Below are positions 25,132-36,287 of a stretch of DNA of 64,000 bases, piece by piece. The notes beneath the pieces were generated by a model that saw nothing but the letters and a program-made list of their open reading frames with translations, ran no database searches and was not told the DNA's origin. Position numbers and translations under genes: made by a program. Source of the DNA: Vesta saturnalis (taxonomy: Eukaryota > Arthropoda > Insecta > Coleoptera > Lampyridae); the NCBI GenBank assembly GCA_036346205.1, contig JARFJB010000390.1, positions 492,501 through 556,500 on the forward strand, written 5' to 3'. Position 1 is the stretch's first letter. Every line of letters starts with the position of its first letter.

Positions 25132-26284
25132 TTTGAATAATTGAACCTATCCTACGGCAATTACCTAACATATACACGACTGAGCTGGAGACTAGTAAAA
25201 TATGCAGACAGATAATTGCTTAATAATCTCCAGAAGATCCCGTCTTCGGTCAGATTATCCTGGTAAAACCACTATTCGTGTGACCGTAACTACATCCTGT
25301 ATTCCAGTAGATAATTAATACGAAACACCCTGTGATCGTATCCCGAATAATAAAGTATTAAAAACCCGCTTCCAGAAGGGATTAAATAAGTTTCTTTAAT
25401 TCAAAACAATTTACATAAAGTAGAAATTCCGATTTAATTCTTAAAAGTACTCGCGTTCCTATATATTTTCTTTAAAGCGATAAGAATAAATCGCAAATTG
25501 AAAATAAAATTTAAAACTTTACTATACGTTTTAAAAGAGGTGGAAAACCACCAACTGTTCCTTATGTTGATCATATCTTCTATAGTTTACGTTCCTGTTA
25601 CTTCATACTCCCGTCCTTTGTTGTTTACATAATTATAATAGTTATTGCAAAGACCTGTAGAAAATTAAATCTACGTACATAAAAGTAACACTCAGTTATT
25701 TTTAAACGAAAATCGATCTATATGATAGCTATTCTAAGCATTAACATAAATTCGTAGAATTTATAGTAAACACAACGTCTTAATTTCTTGTGATTTAAAT
25801 ATCGAATTTATTTGCGTAAATATTTTAATTACCCAAATTATATAAAAAGAATTATGGACAATTATTAAAGTAGAGTATTCTTGTGTTTTGCTTTACTATT
25901 AACTATTCGATCCGCACATATAAATCTTGTACCAGGAGATCTTGCGCCGCCTGCAGCCATTACAGTCCATCCTGATAAGGGCCACCTTGATGAACTCGCA
26001 CTTTGCTATCATTCATAATCTTTTTTCTTTGCATTTACGTCATTATTAAAGGCATTAATTGTGTTATAAAATGTGTACGCGATAGCGGTTGTAGTCAGAG
26101 TTAATAATACGAATATCAACACATGTCCCACGCGTACCGGTACATCTTAAAGACGAACCACACGCGCAGATAACCACATGAGTTAATATTTATTGTTAAT
26201 AAATTGAGTGCATTTAACATTGAAAAGAACTAAAACAAAAGGTGTATAATATTACTAAAATATTAATTTTTAAAAGCAAAAAAA
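25132..26284. other. Stretch left of the BEL/Pao relic, possibly a decayed 3' LTR
   Basis: No gene. The block near 25940-26000 (CCTGATAAGGGCCACCTTGATG) weakly resembles 29610-29650 (CCATAAGAGCCACCTTGTCC), the position of the presumed 5' LTR of the BEL/Pao element. It may therefore hold its 3' LTR, but no clean TG...CA ends were found. Confidence 0.35.
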
Positions 26285-26295
26285 ACGTAAAAATA

Positions 26296-27420
26296 CTAAA
26301 ACGTATTGAGTGTAGGCAACATACTGCCCACCAAAATACACCGTTTGTTTACAGGACGCCGTACCATGCCGCTTGAAATGCGAACGGATGCATCGTGGAG
26401 TTTATTATGCGAACCGGGATATACCTCAATCACACCACCAATGGACCACTTGAGTGGTGGAAGATTGCCTTCTTTAAGAAGAACGAGGGTATCCACTGCA
26501 AGCGGTGGATGATTGGAGAACCATTTGGACCGTTCATTAAGGGTATGCAAATACTCTTTGGACTACCGGTTCCAGAGGTCTTGCGTAAGACGAGACATTA
26601 ATTGCCATCGTCATAACCGGTTAATTGGCACTCGAGACACCGCTGGTTCTGGAGGAGCACCCAAAGTGTCTTGGGTCAAGAAATGTCCGGGAATCACGAC
26701 CGTTAGGTCATTTGGGTCGCAGTGGACGTAAATTAACGATAGCTTCAATTTGAACCAAAAACGTTAAGAACTTCTCATAGCAAAACCTCTGCTATCCAAT
26801 GATTCTCGCTAAATAGGTTTTAACGTTTTTGACTGCCGCTTCCTAGAACCCGCCAAAATTATGTGCAGAGGGTGGATTAGCATGTCAAGTAATATTTTCT
26901 CGGCTTACAGCGGAAGCCATAGCTTCGTTAAGCACGCGACTTGCACCCATAAAGTTCGTGCCCCAGTCGCTACACAGATTCGTACAACGACCACGACGCG
27001 TAATGATCCGCCTTAGAGCGGCCAAAAAAGCCCCAGTTGAAAGATCGGTGGCTAACTCCAAATGTATGGCTTTGGTCGCCATGCATATAAATACACAAAT
27101 ATAAGCCTTATGAGATTTGACTCCATAGTGTTTCGACATGTTAAACAAAACGGGTAGAGCGAAATGGACGCGCGTATGCAAGAAACATTTAAACTCCGAC
27201 ACGCGAGCAGCTGGCAGATTACACATTAGAGGAGGAGCCTATGTTTTGGTCGGGTTTTCCAGCACTAAGCGCTTACCGAGTATGCCCTAATACATCGTTT
27301 AGTACACATCCAAAATGTCTGAGCCAATATACACAGCGTGGTCTGAATCCCAACATGAAGATACTTCCTATGCGTGTATTCAATCAAACGTTGTGTGAAT
27401 AAAATTTAAAATGAATAAAC
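26296..27420 (-). pseudogene. BEL/Pao integrase: zinc finger, core, C-terminal domain
   Basis: An HHCC-type start (HRKYLHVGIQTTL near 27390) precedes the core frame at 27226-26885. That frame shows YICVFICMATKAIHLELATDL, with D in the expected strand-end position, and CSDWGTNFMGA, containing the second acidic position, where W replaces N. The C-terminal frame (26550-26296) has PPLAVDTLVLLKEGNLPPLKW and GGVIEVYPG, the signature of the domain fused to BEL/Pao integrases. Frameshifts lie between. The enzyme would join element cDNA to host DNA. Confidence 0.85.
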
Positions 27421-27469
27421 GAATGAAATGAATTTAAAAATTCAGCAAAAGTGTTGAAATGTCTGGCTG

Positions 27470-28240
27470 AAGTTTAGGGCCAGTAAACAGCTGATCGTTT
27501 AGCGAAAATGATGTAGACGACTTGGGTGAAGCATCAAACACAACACGCAGTTACGTACTTAAACTCTCGGTTTTAAGATACAATGATGCGGACCACAATT
27601 AACTGATTCAGGAGGACTCTCACGACTTACATGATTTAAGTCAAGATATTATTGCATAAATTCCTTACATCGAGTTTAGATGTCTGGAAAGCTTAATAAA
27701 CGTGTTTCTAACAATATGTTCATATTGCGTACGAATACGATTATAGAATAAGGGATCTGCTAGTTGCAAATTATGAGTATGCTTCCAGAGACCTGACGAT
27801 ATCGTGTTATACGGAAGATTTTCACATACTTAATTAGCGACAAGCGCATCAAAAGTAATGAGTGGCTGCTGACGACCTTTTGTGCGAATAGATAAAATAA
27901 CACTGCCCTTCTGAGCTAAGTAGAATTAATACCCTGTATTTGAACAGAATGTTTGTTAGGCTTGAGCCGTTTTATACGAAACCAGCGAAACAATACTACC
28001 CCTGTCAAGCAAGCAACGGAGTGTACGATGATTGCCCCAAATATTCTAAACCTCAACTTTGGCGTTGCAAGCCAAACGCTGGTTGCAATATTACCTACTG
28101 CTATATTAACTATCGCAACACTATCTTCAGAAGTTGAGGGTGCGGAGATTGATGTGGAAGGCATATTGGGAACGGTAACATACCTCTGGGTAGACTGTGA
28201 TTGTAAGAAATATAAGAGAGTGTGTTGCTTCTGATTACAT
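27470..28240 (-). pseudogene. BEL/Pao gag end, protease and start of reverse transcriptase
   Basis: CHKCNQKQHTLLYF near 28235 is the BEL/Pao gag zinc knuckle. The frame from 28164 gives NIAVGNIATSVWLATPKLRF, the lead-in to the aspartic protease. The catalytic D-S/T-G region is degraded. Across a frame change near 27916 the sequence continues SVILSIRTKGRQQPLITFDA and SSGLWKHTHNLQLADPLF, typical of the region behind the protease. The block RVVFDASPKSSTSFSLND near 27570 opens the reverse transcriptase, which is then lost. Confidence 0.75.
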
Positions 28241-28599
28241 TTATGACAACTTTGCTGGCTATGACACTTTTTTAAGGTTAACAGTTAATGCATGCGCATT
28301 TTTGTTTAATAAGCTGATACCTGTCTTGCGGAGATAAGCGTAGAATTTTGACACACTTATAAATTATGATTTCCTGAGTGATTGAGTAAATGAACGGGAT
28401 TCAGCGGATTGTAAGGAAAATCTTAGATGGCTTATTTTGTTTAGTAGGATATTCATCTTCTAAAGCTCGACATCTTCGTGAGAGAAAGTCCGTGGAACTT
28501 CACCTGAATTATGATGAATTTTAAAATGATGACGAGTTTTATCCATCACCAGATAATAAACCAAAAGAAGGCTCCATTCGTCGACAGGTTAATTTAGAT

Positions 28600-28840
28600 T
28601 TTTAAAGACTAAGTTGTTTTTAAAAATACTTAAAAGCGTTGACAGTTCATAGGTCTACCAGATTTTAATTTAGGTGCCTTGTCTATGGCTGACCAATCGG
28701 CCATGGTAATAACTCGACGTCTGTTAAACGCTTCTCCCAATACAGTGTACGCCGTTTTATAATTAGAGCCCTTAATAGGTGGGACCTCGTAATGACGAAG
28801 CAAGAAACGTGAAGTTATCGACATCTGGAATTACTTTATT
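28600..28840 (-). pseudogene. BEL/Pao gag fragment
   Basis: The frame starting MSITSRFLLRHYEV (28824) contains NYKTAYTVLGEAFNRRRVI, matching the YxxAWxxLxxRYxxxRxI pattern of BEL/Pao gag. It sits between the primer-binding site and the zinc knuckle, as expected. Only about 60 residues remain. Confidence 0.6.
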
Positions 28841-29464
28841 AATTAATTAATTTTAGTGAATCACCATTAAATTTAGGAATTTGAATACTGGGTAACGGTA
28901 TTTTCGACAGATAAGCTTGTGTAGCGATGTCAGTGTTCGACAAAGGAGTTGGATGTTTAAGTAATTTAGAAAACTTGCATTTAAATACAGAAAAGTTGGT
29001 CAAAGAACACAGAGAGAATTAATCAAATGATATAATAATTGTGAATAAAAATAAAAAATTTACGAATTATGATTAAACATAGCAGGAATCGTTAAAGAAA
29101 TGCGAAAGTTTGATTAAAAATAATATTATACCTAACAAATTTCGTTGTGTGTGGACAGTTCGTATATTAAAAGAAAGGTGAAGATATAAAGGAAATTGTG
29201 CAAAATACACAAACTATGTGGCTGTAGCAAAATGTGTTAGACACAGACGGATTATAAATTGTGTGTATACTAATCGCGTAAATAGGTAGTTAAATGTGAA
29301 AAGAGATAACGCTTGTTGTGCTTTTCAAAATAAATATCTTAGAATTTAATTATTATGAATGAATGAAGAATGTAAAATCCTTTAACATAACTCTAATTGA
29401 TTAACAATAGAGAATATAAAATAATGCATAATTTAGAAAGGTGTGAATTAACAAACTGCCAGAA

Positions 29465-29481
29465 TCCGGCTCGAAGGACCA
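29465..29481 (-). promoter_or_regulatory. Primer-binding site of the BEL/Pao element
   Basis: On the minus strand the 17-mer TGGTCCTTCGAGCCGGA begins with the TGG complementary to a tRNA CCA end. It sits 3 bp after a CA that would close the 5' LTR (sense AATAACA). It is placed correctly upstream of gag. The tRNA identity is not assigned. Confidence 0.65.
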
Positions 29482-29483
29482 AT

Positions 29484-29864
29484 GTTATTTTTCAATACAG
29501 GATTTAAATTTTTCTTGTAATGAAGACTAAAAGCTTCGATATTCAAATTGCAGAGGCTTAAAATGGACCAGGGCAGTATTCCTAACAAAACGGTCGCTTT
29601 CGGGACTTACCTTGATTATACAATTTCCATAAGAGCCACCTTGTCCATCTGTACGGTTCCGTTTGCGGGCCATCCGTTCTTTATGACTTTGAGGGTCAAA
29701 ACATGGAAAAGAACCTTGCTTATTTCATGCACAGCGTTCAATATTCAATATTCTGGTCTAATATGTCGCCCATGCATACGATATTGACTGGATGAAATTT
29801 GAATGGTAGCTTATGTTAAGCACTGAGTTGTTTATGTACCAAGTAGGCACACGCATATACACAA

Positions 29865-29865
<1 letters not shown>
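29484..29865. other. Probable remnant of the BEL/Pao 5' LTR
   Basis: Begins with TGTTATT directly next to the primer-binding site, the correct place for the 5' LTR of a minus-strand element. The opposite end is not defined, because the CA microsatellite follows and no clear second LTR copy is present. No gene. Confidence 0.35.
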
Positions 29866-29920
<55 letters not shown>

Positions 29921-29928
29921 CACACACA

Positions 29929-29999
<71 letters not shown>
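29866..29999. repeat. Compound (CA)n-(CGCA)n-(CA)n microsatellite
   Basis: A (CA)n tract, a block of about ten CGCA units near 29929-29965, then (CA)n again. Frames across it are artefacts. Confidence 0.97.
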
Positions 30000-30002
<3 letters not shown>

Positions 30003-30093
30003 CGATCTTGGCGAAACTTGGCCAGACGTTATAAAATAAGCTAACAAGTCAATTTAGCGATAGTGAAAAAAAAGTCAACTTCATATCCTTCTA

Positions 30094-30707
30094 TATCTAT
30101 GGGGAAAAGGTTTCTTCGCATTTTATATGAAAACTCAAGACATTTTTTTTCAAAGTCTATTTACATTTAATTATAGTATATATGTGCCATTTTGTTCGAT
30201 AATTTTTTGCCAGTTTGTAGGTGGTGACATGATCCCGTTGCTGTAGAAATTTTAGGACTTCTGATAAAAAAACGCGATAAGTAGTTTTGGCAGCTCTCCA
30301 TAAAGAATCGCAAATGAGCACATGGTTTATTAGGTTTCTTTCAGTGAGCTCGTGTGGCACCCAAATATCGGTCAAAACTGTTTTGTGGTCAATTTCCAGT
30401 TCTTCAGCTATGTCGATCTTGCTCCACTTTTTCAAAAATTGCGTCCATTTTATCCGTAACAGGGCGACCAGAGCGAGGTGCTTCTTTGACATCAAAATTC
30501 CCGGATTGAAAAAGCTTAAACCAACTTTGTGCTACTCTTACTGACACTGCATTAGGTCCATAAACGTCACAAATTTTTTTCGTGGTTTGCGTTGCATTTT
30601 TTCCTTTTTTGTAATAAAATTTTAGAATGTATTGAATTTCTTCATCAGATTCACACATTTTCACAGAGTTTACATATACTATATGCGAAAATACCTTTTC
30701 CCCGACC

Positions 30708-30710
<3 letters not shown>
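30094..30710 (-). mobile_element. mariner element with internal deletion
   Basis: Inverted termini CTATGGGGAAAAGG (30097 onward) and, complemented, ATAGGTCGGGGAAAAGG (30710 inward) extend about 35 bp with TTTCGCAT and TAAACTC-like blocks conserved. The right end abuts a (TA)n tract, consistent with the TA target preference. The transposase on the minus strand keeps its N-terminal DNA-binding region and a small C-terminal piece, so most of the catalytic domain is deleted: a short deletion derivative of about 0.6 kb. Confidence 0.8.
30157..30664 (-). pseudogene. mariner transposase, internally deleted
   Basis: The frame from 30664 starts MKMCESDEEIQYILKFYYKKG and continues CDVYGPNAVSVRVAQSWF and APRSGRPVTDK, the two helix-turn-helix region and GRP motif of mariner. 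After a frame change near 30405 it reads DIAEELEIDHKTVLTDIWVPHELTERNL, the second helix-turn-helix and the conserved WVPHEL linker. The DDE catalytic core is then absent; the remaining ~40 residues resemble the C-terminal end. Such a product might still bind ends but could not cut. Confidence 0.85.

Positions 30711-30763
<53 letters not shown>
30711..30763. repeat. (TA)n microsatellite
   Basis: About 25 TA units directly next to the right end of the mariner relic. Confidence 0.97.
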
Positions 30764-30769
<6 letters not shown>

Positions 30770-31070
30770 ATAAAAATAAAAAGTAAAACCTACCACGATC
30801 TTCAGCATTACTTATCATACGGTGTCGCCGATGTTAATAGGAATCGATTACAATTGGCGAGAGAGTGCAATATCCTCGCACATCGTACGATGTGAATTGG
30901 AAAAGCTAGACTCAGCCAAAGGAGGAAGAGCTAAAAGGTTTCCAAAAAGCACATCCAAGTAACGCGATAAGGAGAACAATCATTTTTCATGTTCAACAGA
31001 TCTAATGGTGCAAACCATCTTTACTACGGCTTATCCCAACAGCGACAATTTTAGCTGATTTAAGAAGATA

Positions 31071-31283
31071 TCATCTTTTTAAGAACTCGATTATTTGTAC
31101 GATATTCGGCGCTAATTTGAATTTCTTCCTGCAAAATTGTACCCCATTTTCAAAAATGACTTGTTGAGGAGTATTAAACATGAGAAAGATATTTTCTTTC
31201 ACCAAACAACAGGCTAAAATAGCCGTAACAGTACAACAATCAAGATGAAGGAGTGTCCTGGAGGACCATGGGAGAGGATTCAA
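31071..31283 (-). pseudogene. Ty3/gypsy-type integrase fragment
   Basis: The minus frame contains LVKENIFLMFNTPQQVIFEN followed by GVQFCRKKFK, which matches the integrase-core pattern in which a short helix precedes a FGxPxxIxSDxGxQF block. The catalytic D is replaced by E (FENG). No neighbouring domain could be linked to it, and the sequence on either side (30764-32015) shows no further domain. It is probably an isolated remnant. Confidence 0.45.
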
Positions 31284-32015
31284 GATGTCTGGATATTATA
31301 CCTGCCAAGGGTGAATTGATTTGCCTATTGCAGATAGAAAACCGGTATGAGAAGATTGTTCAAGCTTGTATGCTGAGGAAAAAAATGCGCACACGTTTCT
31401 ACAGAAGGCACGAAAAAAATTTTCTAGAGACGAAGTAACTCTATAAAGAAAGTTTAAATACTGCATATTTAATCGACAGAGTAACCAAAGAAGGAGGGGT
31501 AATTTCGACGCCATGGACTAAAGAGAGAGAACGAGACAAAATATTAGGCAAGACAAATTATTTACCTTTACGGTGAATGATTGTATTTTTGAAACCTAGC
31601 TAAAGGGTCGGACAGGTTTTGAGGTTTCAGCCAAATGAAAGGGTGACCGTAATGATCATAATTTGAGACGCTTCAACGTATAGCTGAAATTTTTCAATGG
31701 CGAGCAAGACAGCCAGGTATTATCTATCTGTAGTAATTTCGTTCAGCAGATGCAGGTAATTACCCTTTCTGAGAGATAATGGAGAATGAGGCAGTAGCGT
31801 GCGTGGAATTTTAGCTAATGCACGAAATTATATGATTTAACTTAAATAACGTAAACGATGATAATAATATATTAAAGTATTATAGGTAGAGTTGTCAAAT
31901 CTTAAAGTATATGTATAATTTCTGACTCCAAAGCCAAGCTGTCTAACGTAACGATTTTACTTAACGGTGTCGTAAATGAGTAACGTCTAAAGCAGAGATC
32001 GTGCTTCAATTACTA
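31284..32015. other. Stretch without recognised gene
   Basis: About 730 bp between the integrase remnant and the next long-TIR transposon. A plus frame at 31253-31438 is lysine/arginine-rich but matches nothing I recognise. Confidence 0.45.
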
Positions 32016-34619
32016 TACAGGGTGCCCCAGAAATGGTGGGAAATCTCTCGGATCTAGGTAGACCTGCTACAAATAAGGTCTAAAGTTTCTATAAAAAAAT
32101 TTCCTCCAGATGCATCTCTACGAAGATGTTCGCTCTTGAAGTTGAATGCTAAAAATGAAATTTTCGCTATAAGTTTTTTGCCGCTCAATAAATTTTAATA
32201 TTTTTTAGGCAAAAGCCACGCCATTTGAAGCTCTTTGGAGCCGTCTATCTAAATGTTCAGTGACGCTTAGGGGGCAGGGGGGCACAGCACCCTCTGGATT
32301 TCTAACCCCAAATAAAATTTTTGAGTAGCTCTTTCACTTTCTCCAAGTGAACTTAATCTTCAGCATTTTTTAAGTCAAAAAGTTATACTAGTTTAATTTT
32401 GCTAAAACTAACCGTTTTGAAGACAACCGCAATTTATGATGACGATGGTGATTTTAATTCGTTCTAATAACAACAGTATTTATTATAGGAACAAACATTT
32501 TGGAATGAATCTAAACCTAAAACTAGGTAAAACCAGCATCAAACAAGAAAAGGAGAATATTTGTTCTAAGAATGTATATTAAATATGGCTAAATATCAAA
32601 ACATTACTTACAAAAACAATAATCTGGAACACATATATACCTAAAACTAAAGAAAACTAACAATAAATATGAGAAACTGATTCTAAAATTTTAGAACATA
32701 AAATTCTCTACATGAGCACCCCTTTCCCTAATACACATTCGTGCACGACGAACTGCAGATTGCGGGACTCTCCAAAGCATTTGTTGGTTCCCTGATTTGA
32801 CCGAAATGAAACATTATTCGGTCAAGGAGCTCTTCTTGTGTATCTACCGGTGTTGCATGTACCAATTTTTTTTAATGACCCCACAGAAAAAATCTACATG
32901 AGTTAGGTCAGGTGACCTAGGGGGGCAAGAAATAGGTCCACCTCGAACTATTCACCGGTTTGGGCAGACATAATTTAAATGCTCCCTGACCAACAAACTA
33001 AAATGTGGGGCCCTCCGTCGTGCATGAACCACATACTTTGCCTGGTTCCGACATCCACGTCTTCTAGGAGTTGGGGCAACTGATCTTAAAGAAATTCGCA
33101 GTAATATTGTCCATTTAGTCGAGGTGGGAAAACGAATATACCTACCAAATACGGGTCAATAATTCCAGCCCATACATTAATCTGGAACTGTCTTTGATGA
33201 CGCATTTCAATCGTCGCATGCGGATTCTCTTCATCCCAAACGTGTAAATTATATAAATTTATTACTCTGTTTCTTCTAAAACCTGCTTCATCCGTGTACA
33301 ATATTAAACGAGTAAACACCGGACTTCCTTCAAATTGTTCTAAAAACCAGTGCGAAAATCGCCACCTGGCGGGAAAATCGGTTGGACTAAGGGCATGTAT
33401 TGAATATGGTACGGATAAAGCAGTTGTTCCTTAAAAATACTTCCAATGGTTGATGTTGAAACGTTCATTCCTAAAGATAGTGGTCTGATGCTGATTGTTT
33501 GATCAACAGCGACTGCATTCAAAACGTCTTCCTCCACTTCTGGGGAACGTGTTGTTCGCGGAGTGCTCCTATTTGCATTATTTGGTGTAAATTGGCCTAG
33601 AATAGTGGTCCAACATTTTTAATCAAGCTGATCTTTCCCTCAGTTGTCGATCTACACGTTCAAAACTTTTGCTATTAGGGAACATTTGCATACATCAAAT
33701 GCATATCCGCATATTTAGTATTTGTGTAGTTCATTTCTCACCAATTACTAAATTAAATGAAGCTCTTAAACTTTAAAAAAACACCTATTCTAATACATAT
33801 ATTCTTGTTTAATCGAATTGTCAGATAATGCATCTGCTTCTACATGAACAACCAACTTGTGTTTATGTATCTATTATTTGCTATTAATTAATTACTATTA
33901 ACTTGCAAATAAAAATTGTAACTACTATTCGTTACCTGAAATCAGATAAGTATGTCTATTTTACGTAGTAAGAGACTGAGCAATGAGATATTAACTTTCA
34001 AAATGTAAAAACACCTTACGATTGCCTTTCAGATTCACGAACTTGACGGTGTTCTGTCCCTCGCCCCTAACAAAATAATTCAGGATTTGAATCTTAAAGA
34101 TTTTAAACAATGTGACCTTCTGAGTCATATTTTGATACTTAGCCATATTTATTATAAAAGTTCTTCTTTTATGTTAGTTTTTCCATTTTTAGGTTCAGAT
34201 GCATTCCAGATTATTGTGATTGTAAATAATGTTTTATTTAAATACAGCCGAACTAAAATCATCATCGTCATCGTTAGTTGCGTTAATCTCCAAGAAGGTA
34301 AAAAAGCTGTTCCAAATTTTGTTTGAGGTTAGAAAACCACAGGGTGCCGTGTTCGTCTGCCCCCCCACAACGTCACTAAACATTTAGATAGACGGGTCCA
34401 AAGAGATTCATATACCGTGACATTTGCCCAAAAAATATTTAAATTCATTGAGCAATGAAATAGTTATAGCGAAAATTCACTTTTTAACACTCAACTTCAA
34501 GAGCGAATATCTATGTAGGGAAACCTCAAAGGAAATTTTTTTATAAAAACTAGTGACCTTATTTTCATTAGATCTACCTAGATTCAGGAGATTTCCTATT
34601 ATCTCTGGGATACCCTGTA
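32016..34619 (-). mobile_element. DD41D-type transposon with ~0.5-0.6 kb inverted repeats (diverged)
   Basis: The ends are TACAGGGTGCCCCAGA (32016) and, complemented, TACAGGGTATCCCAGA (34619 inward), each with TA. The arms can be followed for about 500-600 bp with many differences: TCGCTCTTGAAGTTGA, CCCGTCTATCTAAATG-like and GATGACGATGATGATTTTA blocks pair in order. The arms are clearly more diverged than those of the 3730-6432 copy, so this insertion looks older. The transposase is on the minus strand, 32691-33640. Confidence 0.8.
32691..33640 (-). pseudogene. DD41D-type transposase, multiple lesions
   Basis: From the right: a helix-turn-helix remnant (SLGMNVSTSTIGSIFKEQ), the first aspartate in LYTDEAGFRR with HVWDEENPHA after it, the block NVWAGIIDPYLVG, then after several stops the second aspartate in FMHDGGPPHF and the third in PPRSPDLTHVDFF, 41 residues later. 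It ends RERGAHVENFMF and a stop at 32691-32693. The stop in place of W in the RWI block and a frameshift near 33086 show it is dead, though the three acidic residues are still readable. Confidence 0.75.
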
Positions 34620-35754
34620 TATTATGATATTTTTGTTTTATTTTCTGGTAACTTTTAATTCTAAAACTTAATAAGAAGTATTGTAAATGAAGCGTTACTC
34701 TTTCATCAGTATACAATGTGGGTTGTAGTTCGCGAAGGCGTACAATTCTTATTTTCGCGTGTTCTTGAAGAGGGCACAGTTATAATGAGTTTTAAATAAT
34801 TTAAATTAGGAGAATAATAGAAAGCGGTTAGTGTTCCTTTGTATTAAAAATTGCGTGTAAAATTGTTGGAAATTAGAGTAATTTTCATTTTGCATTCACG
34901 CAACAGTCTCACTAGTTAAAAACTACAACATTAAATTCGTGTATATTATAGTAAATTGTATAACGGAGTAATACACAACTCAAGCAGACGACAATGTTCA
35001 ACTTGGTATGCAATAAATTGCGAAATTTTGATTTATTTAGTTATAGAAAATTATGTATTACGTCTCAAGTACGATATCAGTTAATTATGTTTTGTTTTTT
35101 ATCTACTATCAACATGTAATGTCAAGTTTAACGTCATTTAATGACATATCGTAATGTCTTACTTTATCGCACTAGTGCAGTAAGCTATCATTTTACTATT
35201 ATTACTATTGCGGTAAAGTAAAAGTGAGAATAAAATAATTCCTAAAATAAAATCTAACAACATTTATTAAACTATTTATTCTAAAACATTAATAATGGAA
35301 TCCTTGCAATTATTTTGATTTGAACCTATTTTCAAAACTGTCTATAGAAATAATATTGACAATCTGAGTTTGATTCAACTTTACAATGACAATTACATAA
35401 TACGTCTGCTTGGATAATACCATGCTTAATACATTTCGCTGACTGAATTATTTATTTCTCTATATAATTAATACTGATAGTATCCTAATTTCATATTACG
35501 ATACTTAAATCGTAAATAACTATTACACGCTTTTATTTAACTCACAATGTTTGCTTGTCGTTGCATGCGTCAAAATTTGTAACGATTTTTCGACCACTTC
35601 TACAAGTCCAATCGACTCAAAACTCTCTAAAATTATGTATTCCCGATGACAATACAATCTTTTAGCTTTTATGGTTCATAAAAATGCTTAATTAAACTAT
35701 AATTAACATAAATATCTTTCATATGAGAAAGTAATAAGAACGACATTTTACAAA
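34620..35754. other. AT-rich stretch left of the split 5S gene
   Basis: No gene or repeat recognised in about 1.1 kb. If the 5S copy belonged to a tandem array, a second 5S would be expected here. None is seen, so the 5S copy looks solitary within the window. Confidence 0.5.
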
Positions 35755-35791
35755 GACAACGGCCATACCACGTTAAAACACCGGTTCTCGT
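35755..35791 (+). rRNA. 5S rRNA gene, 5' part (interrupted)
   Basis: GACAACGGCCATACCACGTT followed by AACACCGGTTCTCGT matches the first ~40 nucleotides of eukaryotic 5S rRNA, including the strongly conserved GGCCATACCACG and CCGGTTCTCGT blocks. It stops abruptly after GGTTCTCGT (35783-35791). The same nine bases restart the 5S sequence at 43413, so a 7.6 kb insertion splits the gene with a 9-bp target duplication. Confidence 0.85.
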
Positions 35792-36287
35792 TCTACATGT
35801 GCAACTGAACAGTGCAGATGTGCATCATTGTTAACACGCATAAAGTGATTTTAAACAACCCCGCCTAAAAAACGGTTTAAACAATACCTGTGGTTATCAA
35901 TAATCGCAACTAATTGTATATAAAAGTATAATAGAATATAAGTGTAGTGTATTAAAGTACACTTACGTAGATTAAGGATAAAAATAACATTAGTGTAGTG
36001 GAATGAACTTCGACTGGAAGTCGAAGATACACAATGCATACCTAACGGTATGGACACCCCAAAGGGTAATGTAAACAATAATATAACCCGTCAGGGTAGT
36101 CACCGCGGCAATATGGATAATATTTACACTGATCTTAAAAGCAATATACAGACTAAACCTTAAAAAGAAAACCTACGACAGAGAATAAACAAACACAAAG
36201 CCAAAGAATATCTCTAACTCACTACAATATTAAAACCACAAACCGCTACGAAAAACTGAGTGAAGTGAAGTTGATGATAATGATGAC

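Larger units (their letters stand above)
26285..29490 (-). mobile_element. BEL/Pao LTR retrotransposon relic with internal deletion
   Basis: Order on the minus strand, right to left: primer-binding site (29465-29481), gag fragment (28824 area), CCHC-type knuckle (28230 area), protease (28164 to ~27690), start of reverse transcriptase (27590-27470), then a jump directly into the integrase zinc finger, core and C-terminal domain (27420-26296). Most of the reverse transcriptase and all of RNase H are missing. Frames are broken throughout. The order of the remaining domains is the normal BEL/Pao order. Confidence 0.8.

Noticed and set aside
29758..30047. Several frames rich in C/V or H/T
   Set aside because: All are translations of the CA/CGCA microsatellite.
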